This document shows, piece by piece, positions 1 to 10,100 of a stretch of 64,000 bases of DNA. Made by a program: the position numbers and the translations under genes. This DNA comes from Lentisphaera araneosa HTCC2155 (GTDB taxonomy: Bacteria; Verrucomicrobiota; Lentisphaeria; Lentisphaerales; Lentisphaeraceae), in assembly GCF_000170755.1 (NCBI RefSeq), contig NZ_ABCK01000006.1, positions 124,001 to 188,000 on the forward strand. The letters run 5' to 3'. How positions within the stretch are numbered: the first letter of the stretch is position 1; every line of letters begins with the position of its first letter. The notes below the pieces were generated by a model that had not been told where the DNA came from, searched no databases, and saw only the letters and a list, made by a program, of their open reading frames with translations.

Positions 1-293
1 GGGATGGTGCAGGCGGCGTGCTTGCCCGCTTCCAATGCTGCGACGGTTTGATCGGCATGCATAAAGGGAGGCGTGTTGATGTGAACGATGTCGATCTCGG
101 GATCTTTCAAAAGTTCTTCGTAATCGGTGTAACGTTTTTCGACCTTATAAGTATCGCCGATTTGATTGAGGCTCTCTTCATTGCGCTGGCAGATAGCGTA
201 CATATTGGCATTTTCATGAGCCTGATAGATAGGGATAAATTCTGCACCAAAGCTGAGGCCGACAATAGCAATATTTAATTTTTTTGCTGACAT
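1..293 (-). CDS. Gfo/Idh/MocA-family oxidoreductase, N-terminal part (cut by window edge)
   Basis: The minus strand is open from an ATG at 293 to the left edge, giving about 97 residues. The protein begins MSAKKLNIAIVGLSFGAEF, a Rossmann NAD(P)-binding start, and matches the oxidoreductase at 45020-46144 almost residue for residue (FGAEFIPIYQ, AICQRNE, YEELLKDP, VHINTP). The family oxidises or reduces sugars, inositols and similar polyols with a bound nucleotide cofactor, normally in the cytoplasm. The usual EKP motif that carries the catalytic lysine reads CTIP here, so the lysine is missing; its paralogue has CTVP. The gene diverges from an AraC-type regulator at 591, which may control it. 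The C-terminal domain lies outside the window. Confidence 0.88.
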   Translation of the reverse strand, partial: MSAKKLNIAIVGLSFGAEFIPIYQAHENANMYAICQRNEESLNQIGDTYKVEKRYTDYEELLKDPEIDIVHINTPPFMHADQTVAALEAGKHAACTI

Positions 294-590
294 AGAGAAT
301 TCCTTGTTTTATATATGATAATGTTTTTATATAATAAAAATTGGTTGATTTGACCCAAAAATAGTAAAAAGACGTCGTCTGTTTTTTCGCTGTGTTGAGT
401 GGGTAACGCAACAATGTCTTTAATTATATTTTTGTTGATTTGGTCTATTATAAAGTTCATATCTACATATAACTTGTAGGAAAAGTGTCTAATTTTAGGA
501 GAATAGCGTTTTTGTTTTTTGGGTTATTTGTATTTCATCATGTGTAATGTACTTATTCATCTCTTATCAAATATTGGTGAATAAAGTTTT
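294..590. promoter_or_regulatory. Divergent intergenic region with a 16-bp block shared with the paralogous oxidoreductase
   Basis: This AT-rich region separates two divergent genes. At 493-508 it carries TTTTAGGAGAATAGCG. The same block, with one mismatch, lies at 46220-46235 upstream of the paralogous oxidoreductase, in the same orientation relative to the gene. A shared operator is a reasonable inference. No other element was recognised. Confidence 0.4.
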
Positions 591-1325
591 ATGGAAGTTT
601 TTGAATCATTAAATGACTGTGTGATTAGCGAAGATTTTTTTCGTGTGTTCGATGATATCAAGGGTGTGCTTTTCTTTGTTAAAAATCGTCAATGTGAACT
701 GATTTGGGCAAACCCTCGATTGGCAGAGCACTGCGGTTTCTCGAATGTGGAAGATTTGGTACATGCCCAAGATGATTTTAAGATTCATTCTGTAGAAATG
801 GCTCAACAGTACCGTGAAGATGACCTCCAAGTGATGGAGTCGGGTACGAGCAAAGAGGGCATCGTCGAATTGTTTCCCAACTACCTCGGAGACCTCAGTT
901 GGTTTGTAACGAAAAAGATTCCTTTGTTCAACAAAGAATGTGAAGTTCTAGGTTTATACGGCATCATGCAGACTTATGAAAATTCCGGAAAACTGGGGCG
1001 ACCGCTTGGTGAGATTTCCAAAGCCTTAGAGTATATCAAAGCCCACTATACCGAAAAGATTTCCAATAAAACTTTGGCTCGAGAAACGGGCATGTCGGTG
1101 CGCCCCTTTGAAAAGCGCTTCAAGGAAGTCTTTAACAGTACGCCGCATCAGTACATTATTAAACTGCGAATCCTCAAGGCCTGTGACCTGCTCTTATCCA
1201 AGAATAAAAGCATCATTGACGTCGCCACCGAAATGGGTTTCTACGATCAGAGTGCCTTTAACTTACACTTCAAAAAACAAGTCGGCATGACCCCACTCAA
1301 ATACATCAAAAAGCATAGTTCGTAA
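591..1325 (+). CDS. AraC-family transcriptional regulator with N-terminal PAS-like domain
   Basis: This 244-residue protein has a PAS-like sensor domain at about residues 15-125 (FFVKNRQCELIWANPRL, then a YGIMQTY end). A two-helix-turn-helix AraC DNA-binding domain follows at about 145-240, ending GFYDQSAFNLHFKKQVGMTPLKY, split here as GFYDQSAFNLHFKK and QVGMTPLKY. It is a cytoplasmic regulator, probably an activator that responds to a small ligand through the PAS pocket. It diverges from an oxidoreductase gene, the usual position for a regulator of sugar metabolism. PAS-AraC fusions are common in Lentisphaerota and Planctomycetes, usually near secreted polysaccharide enzymes. The ligand and targets are not visible. 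The 21-bp direct repeats at 55401, 57021 and 59891 are AraC-type in spacing but may belong to another regulator. Confidence 0.9.
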   Translation: MEVFESLNDCVISEDFFRVFDDIKGVLFFVKNRQCELIWANPRLAEHCGFSNVEDLVHAQDDFKIHSVEMAQQYREDDLQVMESGTSKEGIVELFPNYLGDLSWFVTKKIPLFNKECEVLGLYGIMQTYENSGKLGRPLGEISKALEYIKAHYTEKISNKTLARETGMSVRPFEKRFKEVFNSTPHQYIIKLRILKACDLLLSKNKSIIDVATEMGFYDQSAFNLHFKKQVGMTPLKYIKKHSS

Positions 1326-1355
1326 CTTGATTTGGTAAGTAGTCCACGCTTCAGC

Positions 1356-1599
1356 GGCTGTGTGAAAAATACTTTTTTAGGTGTAGAGCACCGATAGAAA
1401 ATAGCGTGTGGTGTAGCCACACGTAGATGATAATAAAATGAATGGAGGGCTCGCGGATGTGAGTCCGGCATAGTGTATCGAACCCAAGTTTGGGCCCTAG
1501 CTTAATTCCGAACCCATTTTCATGCCCCTGACGGAGCATGCTACAATTTGTCGGGCTTCCAGCCCTAACGTGAGCTGTATTTTTGTTTTTCACACAGCC
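1356..1599. mobile_element. MITE-like element, copy 1 (244 bp, no ORF)
   Basis: The element starts GGCTGTGTGAAAAA and ends TTTTTCACACAGCC, perfect terminal inverted repeats of 14 bp. It is flanked by near-identical 8-bp direct repeats (GCTTCAGC at 1348-1355 and TCTTCAGC at 1600-1607). The interior matches the reverse complement of 54100-54367 and part of 55853-56049. It holds several short palindromes, for example around CATGCTCC...GGGGCATG. No transposase is encoded, so it would need an enzyme supplied in trans. Confidence 0.75.
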
Positions 1600-1749
1600 T
1601 CTTCAGCGTGCGTGAGAAAAGTTAGAGATATCAATGGTGAATTATATGCCTTACCACTACTTAAATTACAAAAGCTAAAGGTTCCTTGTTATAAAGTTCG
1701 ATTTTCTTCGATTCAACTAGTATAACGTTGATTAATTTTAGGATGAAAT

Positions 1750-2067
1750 ATGAAAATAAAAACTTTTATAATGACTTTGTTTCTTGTGTCTTTAAGTGCG
1801 GTTATCAATGCCTCAGATGAGGATCAATTCAAGGCTTATGGCAAGGCAATAACGGTGATGAATATTGAGAAGCTGGCGTTGAGCCCAAAAGAAAAAGAGG
1901 CTTTTTTAGAAGGGGTAAAAGCCGCTTTAAAGGAGACGAAGCTCAACGAAAAGGATCAAGAAGGACTCGCGAAGCTCGGACAATTTTTAGATCAACGTGC
2001 TAGCAAAACTATGGCTAAAACAAAATCCTGTGATTCGCCACAAGGCAATTGCAAAACCTGCCCATAA
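1750..2067 (+). CDS. Small secreted protein, unknown function
   Basis: This 105-residue protein has a clear signal peptide (MKIKTFIMTLFLVSLSAVINA, with the cut after NA) and a start supported by TTTTAGGATGAAATATG. The mature part is helical and charged (LSPKEKEAFLEGVKAALKE) and ends in a four-cysteine tail (SCDSPQGNCKTCP). The helical section faintly recalls the N-terminal dimerisation domain of FKBP-type prolyl isomerases, but no catalytic domain follows, so this is a weak resemblance only. It is probably periplasmic. No neighbour gives a functional clue. Confidence 0.6.
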   Translation: MKIKTFIMTLFLVSLSAVINASDEDQFKAYGKAITVMNIEKLALSPKEKEAFLEGVKAALKETKLNEKDQEGLAKLGQFLDQRASKTMAKTKSCDSPQGNCKTCP

Positions 2068-2160
2068 ATGGACTAATAAAGCTTTCAAAAAGATCTCGAC
2101 TAAATCCTAGTCTGTAAAATTGCTAAAGCGCAATTAACTTTTTGATTTATCACGGATAAG

Positions 2161-2183
2161 TTTCCCAGAAAAGATAAAAAATA
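2161..2183 (+). repeat. TTTCCCAGAAAAG motif, single copy
   Basis: The sequence TTTCCCAGAAAAGATAAAAAAT is also found at 16222, and variants are clustered at 29242-29505. Its function is unknown. Here it sits just upstream of a doubtful ORF. Confidence 0.55.
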
Positions 2184-2211
2184 CTAATTCCATTTCTCTT
2201 CAACTGGAATT

Positions 2212-2607
2212 ATGGGTCCCAAGGTCCAGTGCTTGGATCTGGGTAAAAATGGTCACCTAAGTTTTGAGGATGGGGCCAGTTTTGAAAACCCTAGTAATAT
2301 TGAAGTACGAGGGTCAACACAAGTTGATTTTACGCTTTGTGAAACAGGCTTTTCCACACTCGATTTTTGGAGTTTATATGATGAGAATGTCGTGAATGGA
2401 GCGATTTATATTTCAATATATATGTTTCCAACTACGACCATAGCGCATGGTATCGAGACTGTGAGGGTAGATTTTATTTCTCATTCGTCTACCTTTAATG
2501 ATGAGTTTAATCCGACAATTAATTTCATAAAAAGAGCCCACTTATACGATCTTGAACTGACTTTTGTTAAGGACACATCAAAGCTGATTTTGACATTTAC
2601 GCCTTGA
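2212..2607 (+). CDS. Hypothetical protein, possibly a fragment
   Basis: The open frame encodes 131 residues starting MGPKVQCLDLGKNGHLSFED. There is no signal peptide, membrane segment or recognisable domain, and the composition is beta-rich. The Shine-Dalgarno site is weak (GGAATTATG). A start upstream is not available in this frame, so it could be the tail of a larger gene lost by recombination at the TTTCCCAGAAAAG motif at 2161. I do not recognise it. The codon composition is plausible for a real gene, but support is limited. Confidence 0.35.
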   Translation: MGPKVQCLDLGKNGHLSFEDGASFENPSNIEVRGSTQVDFTLCETGFSTLDFWSLYDENVVNGAIYISIYMFPTTTIAHGIETVRVDFISHSSTFNDEFNPTINFIKRAHLYDLELTFVKDTSKLILTFTP

Positions 2608-2783
2608 AAGAAAGCATCACAATTTCCCTATTAGTATAAAAAATTAGAAATTATCTCACCTAGTTTTTTTTGATATCATCAAATAAGTTTCATAATTCAT
2701 ATTAAATGGCTCACAAATAATAATTATTAAACTCCTTATGTTCACTTAGTTTTGTATAAATAACAATAAAGTGAGTCATTATA

Positions 2784-3374
2784 ATGAAAATATTTAATCA
2801 GCTATTTTGCCTTTTTTTCATATTTATGTCATTTCAACTAAAGGCAGATCAGAAACCAAAAGTAAGTATTCAGTTATCTGGAGAAAAGAACCAGATTATA
2901 ATTAATCAGCCCAAAACTCAATCTAAACTGCGTTTTTCCAAGATGGATTGGATGAAAGAAAAGAAGAAGTTTACTTTAGCGGTAAATGGTACAGACGCTC
3001 TAAACTCGCAATGGAAAGAGTATACTTTTACTTTTATGCCAAGTAAAGAGGGCAAGGTTCAATTAACTCTCCTAGGGACTTTCCATAAACCAGCCGGAGC
3101 TCAAAAACCACTTTCAATATTAGTATGTTACGACTCCTTTAACGTTACAGGCGCTCAATTAAAAAATACCAGTTTTGAAAGTTTAAATCCAAAGGGCGTA
3201 CCATTCTGGTGGTGGGGTGCAAGCACCGACCAAATCCTTTCTAACGAAGCCAAAGATGGACAAAAGTTTATAGCAGTAAGTCAAAATAAACGTGTTTCAC
3301 AAAATTTAATTGTTAAAGCTAATCAGCTGGTTACAATTAAGTTTTCGGCTCGCTCATATCCTCAATCTATATAA
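2784..3374 (+). CDS. Secreted protein with carbohydrate-binding-like C-terminal half
   Basis: This 196-residue protein has a signal peptide (hydrophobic run LFCLFFIFMSF, cleavage near LKA-DQ). The rest is beta-rich. The C-terminal half (NTSFESLNPKGVPFWWWG, then KRVSQNLIVKANQLVTIKFS) resembles the jelly-roll carbohydrate-binding modules related to CBM4/9, which bind sugar chains without catalysis. That resemblance is by eye and moderate. It sits 219 bp upstream of a secreted sulfatase on the same strand, so a role in binding a sulfated polysaccharide is possible. The C-terminus (FSARSYPQSI) looks abrupt, so a truncation cannot be excluded. Confidence 0.6.
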   Translation: MKIFNQLFCLFFIFMSFQLKADQKPKVSIQLSGEKNQIIINQPKTQSKLRFSKMDWMKEKKKFTLAVNGTDALNSQWKEYTFTFMPSKEGKVQLTLLGTFHKPAGAQKPLSILVCYDSFNVTGAQLKNTSFESLNPKGVPFWWWGASTDQILSNEAKDGQKFIAVSQNKRVSQNLIVKANQLVTIKFSARSYPQSI

Positions 3375-3593
3375 TACTTCAAACAGAAGATAAGCTATAA
3401 AAACCCTATTAGCCTATTCCTTATAATTTAGATATCATTGTGCTTTTGGAGTTTCAAACTCAGGATTCATCCATGAGCGCGGTTCACTCTTAGACAAGCA
3501 CCTTACTACAGTGATTGCACGAGGCGTAACGCAAATTAATTCCTTGAACTGACTTTCTCCAAACACTAAATAAATGAATTCAAAGAGAAATAT

Positions 3594-5735
3594 ATGAATG
3601 TAAAAATAAATAAGATCGTTCGTGCGCTAATAGCTTTTCTTGCTGTAAATAGCATAAATGCTCAAACAAAAAAGAATATCCTCTTTATTGCTGTAGATGA
3701 CCTCAAGCCAATTTTAGCCTGTTACGGTGACTCCACTGTTCTTACTCCAAACATCGATCGCCTTGCAGCTCAAGGCACCGTATTTATGAATAATCACAGT
3801 CAATTTGCCGTTTGCGGGCCATCGCGAGCAAGTTTAATGACAGGCCTTATGCCAGAGGAAACAGGTGTTACCTCTTTTATTAAAATGCGTTCAAATAAAA
3901 ATGCCCAACTCAAGGATCTAATTACCCTACCGCAACACTTTAAAAATAACGGTTACGAAACTGCTGCTACCGGAAAGCTAAACGACAATCGCTGTGTCGG
4001 TTCAGTTAATGCAGATGGCACAGTAAATGACGATGGCAACGATGTTGACGACCCAGCTTCATGGTCAATTCCCTATGTCAAAGCAGGCCCTGGACACCAA
4101 GGCCCCACGGCAATTAAGCAGGGGACAAGCAATACGGTCATGAAAAAAGCCACCGAGAGTATAGATGATGTCGACTCAGCCTTTCCAGATGGCAAAGTGC
4201 TCGAAGAAGCGCTTGTTTTACTCAACGATTTAGCCACAAATGACAAATCATTTTTTCTCGGAGTTGGCTTCAAAAAACCTCACCTACCTTTTGTGGCTCC
4301 AAAAAAATACTGGGACTTATATAATCGCGATGATTTTTCTCCAGCTAATCACCAAGGTGCAATTCTAAACGATAGTGGCTACGTCATGAATAGTGTTGAA
4401 GAACTCAGAAATAAATATTACTTTCAAACTGATGCAAGTGGCCTCGCAATTCCCCTCACTTCAGAAACCTTTTCTCATGAAGAGCAAAAAGAACTAATCC
4501 ATGGCTACTATGCATGCGTTTCTCATGTCGATGCATTGATTGGTGTACTTCTTGATGAACTTGAGAATCTAAAATTAAGTGACAATACAATTATTGTTTT
4601 ATGGGGCGATCATGGTTTCCATTTGGGCGATCATAATCGTTGGGGTAAACATACAGTTTTAGAACAATCTACTCGCTCACCATTAATCATTTCTGCACCA
4701 GCTTATCCAGGTGGTCAAACAACTCAATCGCCAACTACATTTTTAGATTTATATCCAACTTTATGTGCCATGAATGGTTTGGCTCAACCTCAACAACCAC
4801 TCAACTCGACACAAGTTACTGGACGCCCTCTTAGAGGCAAAAGCCTCATCCCAATATTAAACGATCCAACGGCCCTAGTCCAAATCGGTGCCGTCAGTAC
4901 GATTTATCCAAAAAATGGAGCTATCGGATATGCATATAGAACCGAAGATTACCGCTACATTGAGTGGATTAAAGATGGTGAAGTAGTTGCCCAAGATCTC
5001 TATGATTACCTGCATGACCCAGATGAAACTCAGAATATTGCCCAAGATAACTCCTATGAACTCGCTCAAACCATGCATATTCTTTCAGAAATCATGAGAA
5101 GTGAATCAGAGTGCAATGGCTGCGAAGTACTCAAAGCCTCAAATCCTATACCAGCACCACAACAAAACGATGCCCCAGTATGGACTAAATCGACTATAAA
5201 TCGTACCGCTGATGCCAACACAGATTTTACTGTTTTCTTAAATTGGGCTGCTTCTGACCCAAACCAAGATGCCTTGCTGTATAGCATCGTATCTGGCCCT
5301 TCATGGTTGACAATGGCGAATTCAAGTTTAGGTAAATTAAACGGCACCCCAAGTATAGAGCATATTGGCGATAACACTTTTGTCATTGCCGTTTCAGACT
5401 CATATAACGCACCCGTAAATGTTTCCTTAATCATAACTGTAGATGGAATAAATCTTCCTCCACAATGGACCAAACAATCATACACTAAAATAGCCACTCA
5501 AAACACCCAGTTCTCAAGCTTTATGAACTGGGCCGCATCGGATAGCGATAGCAATACTTTGAGCTATTCTATTGTGTCTGGCCCCTCATGGTTGAGTTTG
5601 GTAAATAACTCAAATTGCAAACTAACTGGCACACCAAGCTCTGATAACCTAGGGGACAATAAATTTGTCATTGCAGTAAGCGACGGATTTAATCCAGCTC
5701 AAGAAATGAACTTAAATATTAAAGTAAACGATTAA
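3594..5735 (+). CDS. Secreted sulfatase with two C-terminal Ig-like domains
   Basis: This 713-residue protein has a signal peptide (cut near INA-Q24) and a sulfatase domain of about 480 residues. The metal-binding DD pair is at 35-36. The C-X-P-S-R signature is CGPSR at 74-78; Cys74 is the residue normally converted to formylglycine. A WGDHGFHLGDH metal/sulfate motif follows. The fold resembles iduronate-2-sulfatase-like family members acting on sulfated polysaccharides. Residues about 525-619 and 620-713 are tandem homologous Ig/cadherin-like repeats (both contain SIVSGPSWL and KLxGTPS), likely for substrate or surface binding. It is exported to the periplasm or beyond. No maturase is in the window. 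The exact substrate is unknown. Confidence 0.93.
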   Translation: MNVKINKIVRALIAFLAVNSINAQTKKNILFIAVDDLKPILACYGDSTVLTPNIDRLAAQGTVFMNNHSQFAVCGPSRASLMTGLMPEETGVTSFIKMRSNKNAQLKDLITLPQHFKNNGYETAATGKLNDNRCVGSVNADGTVNDDGNDVDDPASWSIPYVKAGPGHQGPTAIKQGTSNTVMKKATESIDDVDSAFPDGKVLEEALVLLNDLATNDKSFFLGVGFKKPHLPFVAPKKYWDLYNRDDFSPANHQGAILNDSGYVMNSVEELRNKYYFQTDASGLAIPLTSETFSHEEQKELIHGYYACVSHVDALIGVLLDELENLKLSDNTIIVLWGDHGFHLGDHNRWGKHTVLEQSTRSPLIISAPAYPGGQTTQSPTTFLDLYPTLCAMNGLAQPQQPLNSTQVTGRPLRGKSLIPILNDPTALVQIGAVSTIYPKNGAIGYAYRTEDYRYIEWIKDGEVVAQDLYDYLHDPDETQNIAQDNSYELAQTMHILSEIMRSESECNGCEVLKASNPIPAPQQNDAPVWTKSTINRTADANTDFTVFLNWAASDPNQDALLYSIVSGPSWLTMANSSLGKLNGTPSIEHIGDNTFVIAVSDSYNAPVNVSLIITVDGINLPPQWTKQSYTKIATQNTQFSSFMNWAASDSDSNTLSYSIVSGPSWLSLVNNSNCKLTGTPSSDNLGDNKFVIAVSDGFNPAQEMNLNIKVND

Positions 5736-6301
5736 GCCATCACTCATAAGCATGCTTAAAAGTGTAAAAGTAAGGTCATAAATCAGTATATTTAGTCCCT
5801 TCTAGAGTCATATTTTCACTTTTATGATAACATCCCTCTGGGTCTAAAATCGCTATGCTTGAAGTTATCTTATTTATATAAAAATCCACGATTATAAACT
5901 TATCCATGACGCTATTTATTTTTCATCAAAAATAGACTTTGAAGAAGCTACATAACATAAATTTCAGGTGATTGGTGGCCTCAATTCACGGCACAATAAG
6001 GGCTAATAAGGCACAGGTAATCTTGAGCTATATCGCTCTTATTTAGCTCTTGTCTCCTTTTATTAGTAGTGATTCATCCCCTACCATCAAATTTTAGTAT
6101 TTTTAAAAATCAAGAGCGCGCGTGTTATCGAATGCTACAGTACATCTTAACAGTGAAAATCCTTTTATGACAAAGCTTTATGCAATTTAATTTTAAAGTC
6201 TAAAACATGACACATCTTAACTTTACATTAACAATTCAAGCCTATTATTTTCAGCACTAAATGATACTTACTCGGTAATTTTATAAATTACTGGAGATAC
6301 C
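5736..6301. other. Intergenic region with no recognised feature
   Basis: These 566 AT-rich bases hold no credible ORF, RNA gene or long repeat on either strand. A promoter for the 6302/rhs pair is expected near its right end but no clear -35/-10 pair stands out. Confidence 0.5.
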
Positions 6302-7084
6302 ATGAGGAAAATACTCATACCCACTATTGCGCTTGCCGCAATTATAGTTTCATACAACTTGATGCAGAAAAATCCCATCAAGCAAAATGAACCATCAGCT
6401 AAATCAAACACAAATAAAATTGACGATAATTCTGCAATTGTTAATATTGACAACACCAGTCTAAAACAATCGGAAGATTCAAGTAAGACGTCTTCAATTA
6501 ATAATAAATCAGCAAACCCTGCGGGTACAGCCTATGCAAAGACAAATTATAAAGCCTTAGAAGAGGGCTATGGCTTAACTCCTGCAACTACGAATCAAGA
6601 AATTGCCGCTAGCCCTCAGCTCGCAAGTGCAGTAGAGGCGGCCAAGGATCCTAAAGAAAATGCGACTCAGTTGTCACTCTTAGCTAAACCCCTTCCTTTT
6701 GAAAAGAATCGTTACTTAAATGATAAAGAATATAAAAAACAATACCTATCAACTGCTGAGCCTGCTAGAGTTTACCAAAGTGATAGTAGTTCAAAGTATA
6801 CACTCAAGCGTTTATCACATTACTATCAGGAAGTCGAACAGGGCAATTTTACCCACATAGTTGTCCAAGGTGAGCCCAATATGCCAATTTCACTTACAAG
6901 CCTCGATTTGGGTAAATTAGGTAATGGCTTAACTCATCAGACTATAGAAGCCGATATCAATGGCGAAGCTAAATTCACTTTTTACGGCATGCCAGGAACT
7001 ATTGCAGATACAAAATTACTAGCAAGTGGCCCCACCTGTAAAGGTCAACTAAAATTTATTGTTAATACAACTTTTAAAAAATAG
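6302..7084 (+). CDS. Membrane-anchored protein encoded just upstream of the RHS gene
   Basis: This 260-residue protein has an N-terminal hydrophobic anchor (ILIPTIALAAIIVSYNL) after a short basic start, then a Ser/Asn/Lys-rich linker at about 25-80. The C-terminal beta-rich region (residues about 155-260) includes ITHIVVQGEPNMP-like and EADINGEAKFTFYG segments. It is expected to sit in the inner membrane with its bulk in the periplasm, or to be secreted. I do not recognise the family. Only 18 nt separate it from the likely rhs start at 7103, so the two are probably co-transcribed. A role in export, anchoring or processing of the RHS protein is inferred from position alone. Confidence 0.7.
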   Translation: MRKILIPTIALAAIIVSYNLMQKNPIKQNEPSAKSNTNKIDDNSAIVNIDNTSLKQSEDSSKTSSINNKSANPAGTAYAKTNYKALEEGYGLTPATTNQEIAASPQLASAVEAAKDPKENATQLSLLAKPLPFEKNRYLNDKEYKKQYLSTAEPARVYQSDSSSKYTLKRLSHYYQEVEQGNFTHIVVQGEPNMPISLTSLDLGKLGNGLTHQTIEADINGEAKFTFYGMPGTIADTKLLASGPTCKGQLKFIVNTTFKK

Positions 7085-7102
7085 AATAAAGAGGAAATGG
7101 AA

Positions 7103-10100
7103 ATGATTAAAAAAATAGGTCTAATAATTCTTTTATTAGCTACATTCAGTCAATTAACTTTGTCAGCAGGACCAAAAAAATTATGCTGTAATGTCACGGG
7201 TGGTGGCAATGGTGGTGGCTGTGATGGTAGCTCTGGAGGAGATGAGTCAGGCGGCGATGAGTCAGGCGGCGATGAAGATCCAGACGATCCTGGTTGTGAC
7301 GATACAGAGGATGACGGCACAGATGAAGAAGATGACGAAGCTCCAGATACATGTTCAAACTCAGGCGGGAGTATCATCGATAACCTCACTTACAACTACA
7401 TTCACAATGTAACTGATTTCAGTATTGCTAGTGGAACTACAGCATGTGCATCATGTGGGAGCTCATCTCCAGTAGATACACTAACAGGGGTAAGAATTGT
7501 TCGTTATCACCAATTTAGACATATGTCGGAACAGGGGTCATTTGGTCCCGGTGTATTTATTAACTGGGATTCTAATTTAACTCTATTTGAAGTTGGTGAC
7601 ATTCACCCAGAAACGCGCATCGATTTTTTTGAGCCTGCCGAAACTTCTGTACGCCGTTATTTTAAAGAAGGCGATGTCTTTAAGGATACATACCTTAAAA
7701 CAACTGATCGCATGGAACTTTACGACACAAACGGTGACCTTACTACCTCGATGATTGATGCTCAAACAGCTGTCGTTTTCACACTAAGTCAACGCACATT
7801 TCATTTCGAGCTCTATGAAGTCGAAGAAGGTATGAAAAAAGGGCGTATTGTCGCTTATCGTGATCAGCGTGGCTACGGTATAGACTTAACTTATCAAATT
7901 CCTGCAAATGCTCAGGTAAATGACCCTAGCGAAAAAAGAAAAATAGAAACAATTAGCGATGATAATAATCGTCAGCTTACATTTACTTACTTCCCTACAC
8001 AAAAGAACTCTCAATGGGTTGTTTCTTCAATTCAATTGCCTAATGGATCTGCCATTCAATACAACTATGGGGCAGGAGAAACAGGATCAATTTCATCTAT
8101 CAATTACCCCGATGGTACTAGTTCAACTTTTTCCACTTCTGTAACATCGGATAATTTAACAAAATTTTCTATTTTTGAAGCCGGTGAAAAAGCTTCTCAC
8201 AGAAACAAACATGTGTATCTAGATAATAACTTTGTTGCCGATACTAGCGGGCAAGACGGTGTTGTTTTCTTTAATAGTGCAGCTCTCTTAATCACCAAAC
8301 TGACCAAAGGTGATGACGAAGAACTGGCATACCAAAATTTTGAAGCTCCAGATAAAATTAACAATCGCCTTGTTTACGAAGGTGGACAACAAATAAAGCA
8401 CGTGACCCCAACATTCAATAGGTATGGCTACTTAGGTCCTAATGCAACGGTGACTTTCGATACTATTGATTTAAATACAGGCTACTATGATTTTGACTTT
8501 AAAAGTGAAACTAAATTTGTTCAAACAAAAGGATCTATTACCGCCAACTTTCAAAGTCGTCCAACCTATGCCCGCAATATTAAAGGGGAGTTCCATACTT
8601 ATGCATACAACGACAAGAAATCTGTAACCAAAAAATCTTATGCTGATGGATCTTCCAAAAAATGGCAGAAAAATCAATTTCAACAAGATACAGTAGAATG
8701 CGATCGCGAAGGTCGAGTAACTCTAAAAACTTATGATGACTGGGGTAATCTTCTCAGTAAAAAAGTCGGGCTCAGCTGTAGTCCGCAGGGCTTAGTTGGT
8801 CAAGAATATCTTCCTGGCTTGGATACCAAGATATATTTTTATAGTAGTAAATCTCAGCTTCCTACAGACTTCGCAGGACTTCCTTTACTTGATTCATTCA
8901 TTGAACACAACTTCAACTCAGATGTCGATAATGGTGAAGGCAAAATGGCTTTTTCTTTCGATGGTCAAATAGAGATCACCAATTCAGGTGATTACACATT
9001 CTATTCACAAACCACTTTGGGTGGGGCAAAACTCTATATTAACGATCAATTAGTAGTCGATAATGAAGCTTGGAATAAAGCCAGTGATGAAGACGCGGGC
9101 AAGGACTCAAGTATTCCAATTAATCTTTCTTCGGGTTTTCATTCAATTCGTGTCGAGTTTTATACCCATGTAAAATACGATGAACTCGGACTTTTAAACA
9201 TTACTTACACGGGGCCAGACACACTAGACTTAGATTCAAATCAGCAGGAAATAGCTATCCCAGACACGGCGCTAACTCACCTTTCTACTGCGGATGATTA
9301 TTCCGAGGAATTTGAGGAGACAAGCGAAACCGCCACCTATCTCTACGAATATTATCCAGCGGGTCACATCAATCAACACCTTCTTCGTTACGAATGGGAT
9401 GCCAAAGGCAACAAGACCGAACATATTTATGATGAAAATAACCAAATTCTCGAAATCCGTGAACCATCTGATAATGGTTCTGGCTCAATTGTTAAAGCTG
9501 CATACACCTATGATTCAGCACGTCGTCAAACATCATCTACCGATGCTCTAGGTCGTACAACCGCCTTTGAATACGATAATCGCGATCGTGTAATAAAAGT
9601 TACCTATAACGACGCATCAACCGAGTTAAGAATTTATGGAACGGGTGCAGATTCAAATCTCATTGTAAAATCGAAGGACCGTAATGGTAACACCACCAAG
9701 TATACCTACGACTCACTCGGCCGTGCTATTCAGACCATTAGAGCATACTCGATTATGAATACAGATGGTTCATCAGAAACAGTAAATCCACCTAATCTTC
9801 AATCAATTGAAAACTGCACCTACGTTCAGGGGACGGAACTAAAAGCGTCTTGTACAATTAATGGTGAGAAAAAAGAATACGAGTATGACTACCGCAAACG
9901 TATTGTAAAAACCAATCGTTACCCCAAAAACGGCATCGTACTTACTTCTGAAAAAGTCTATAAAAACAATAAACTCTTACAAGATAAATCACCCTATGGC
10001 CATAGTACTTTTTATGCTTATAGAGAAAGCGATTCTAAACTAATCAGAACTTTAAAGACAACTTGGAATAATTACTTACCTTCAGTAGGCGGTGAGGGGT

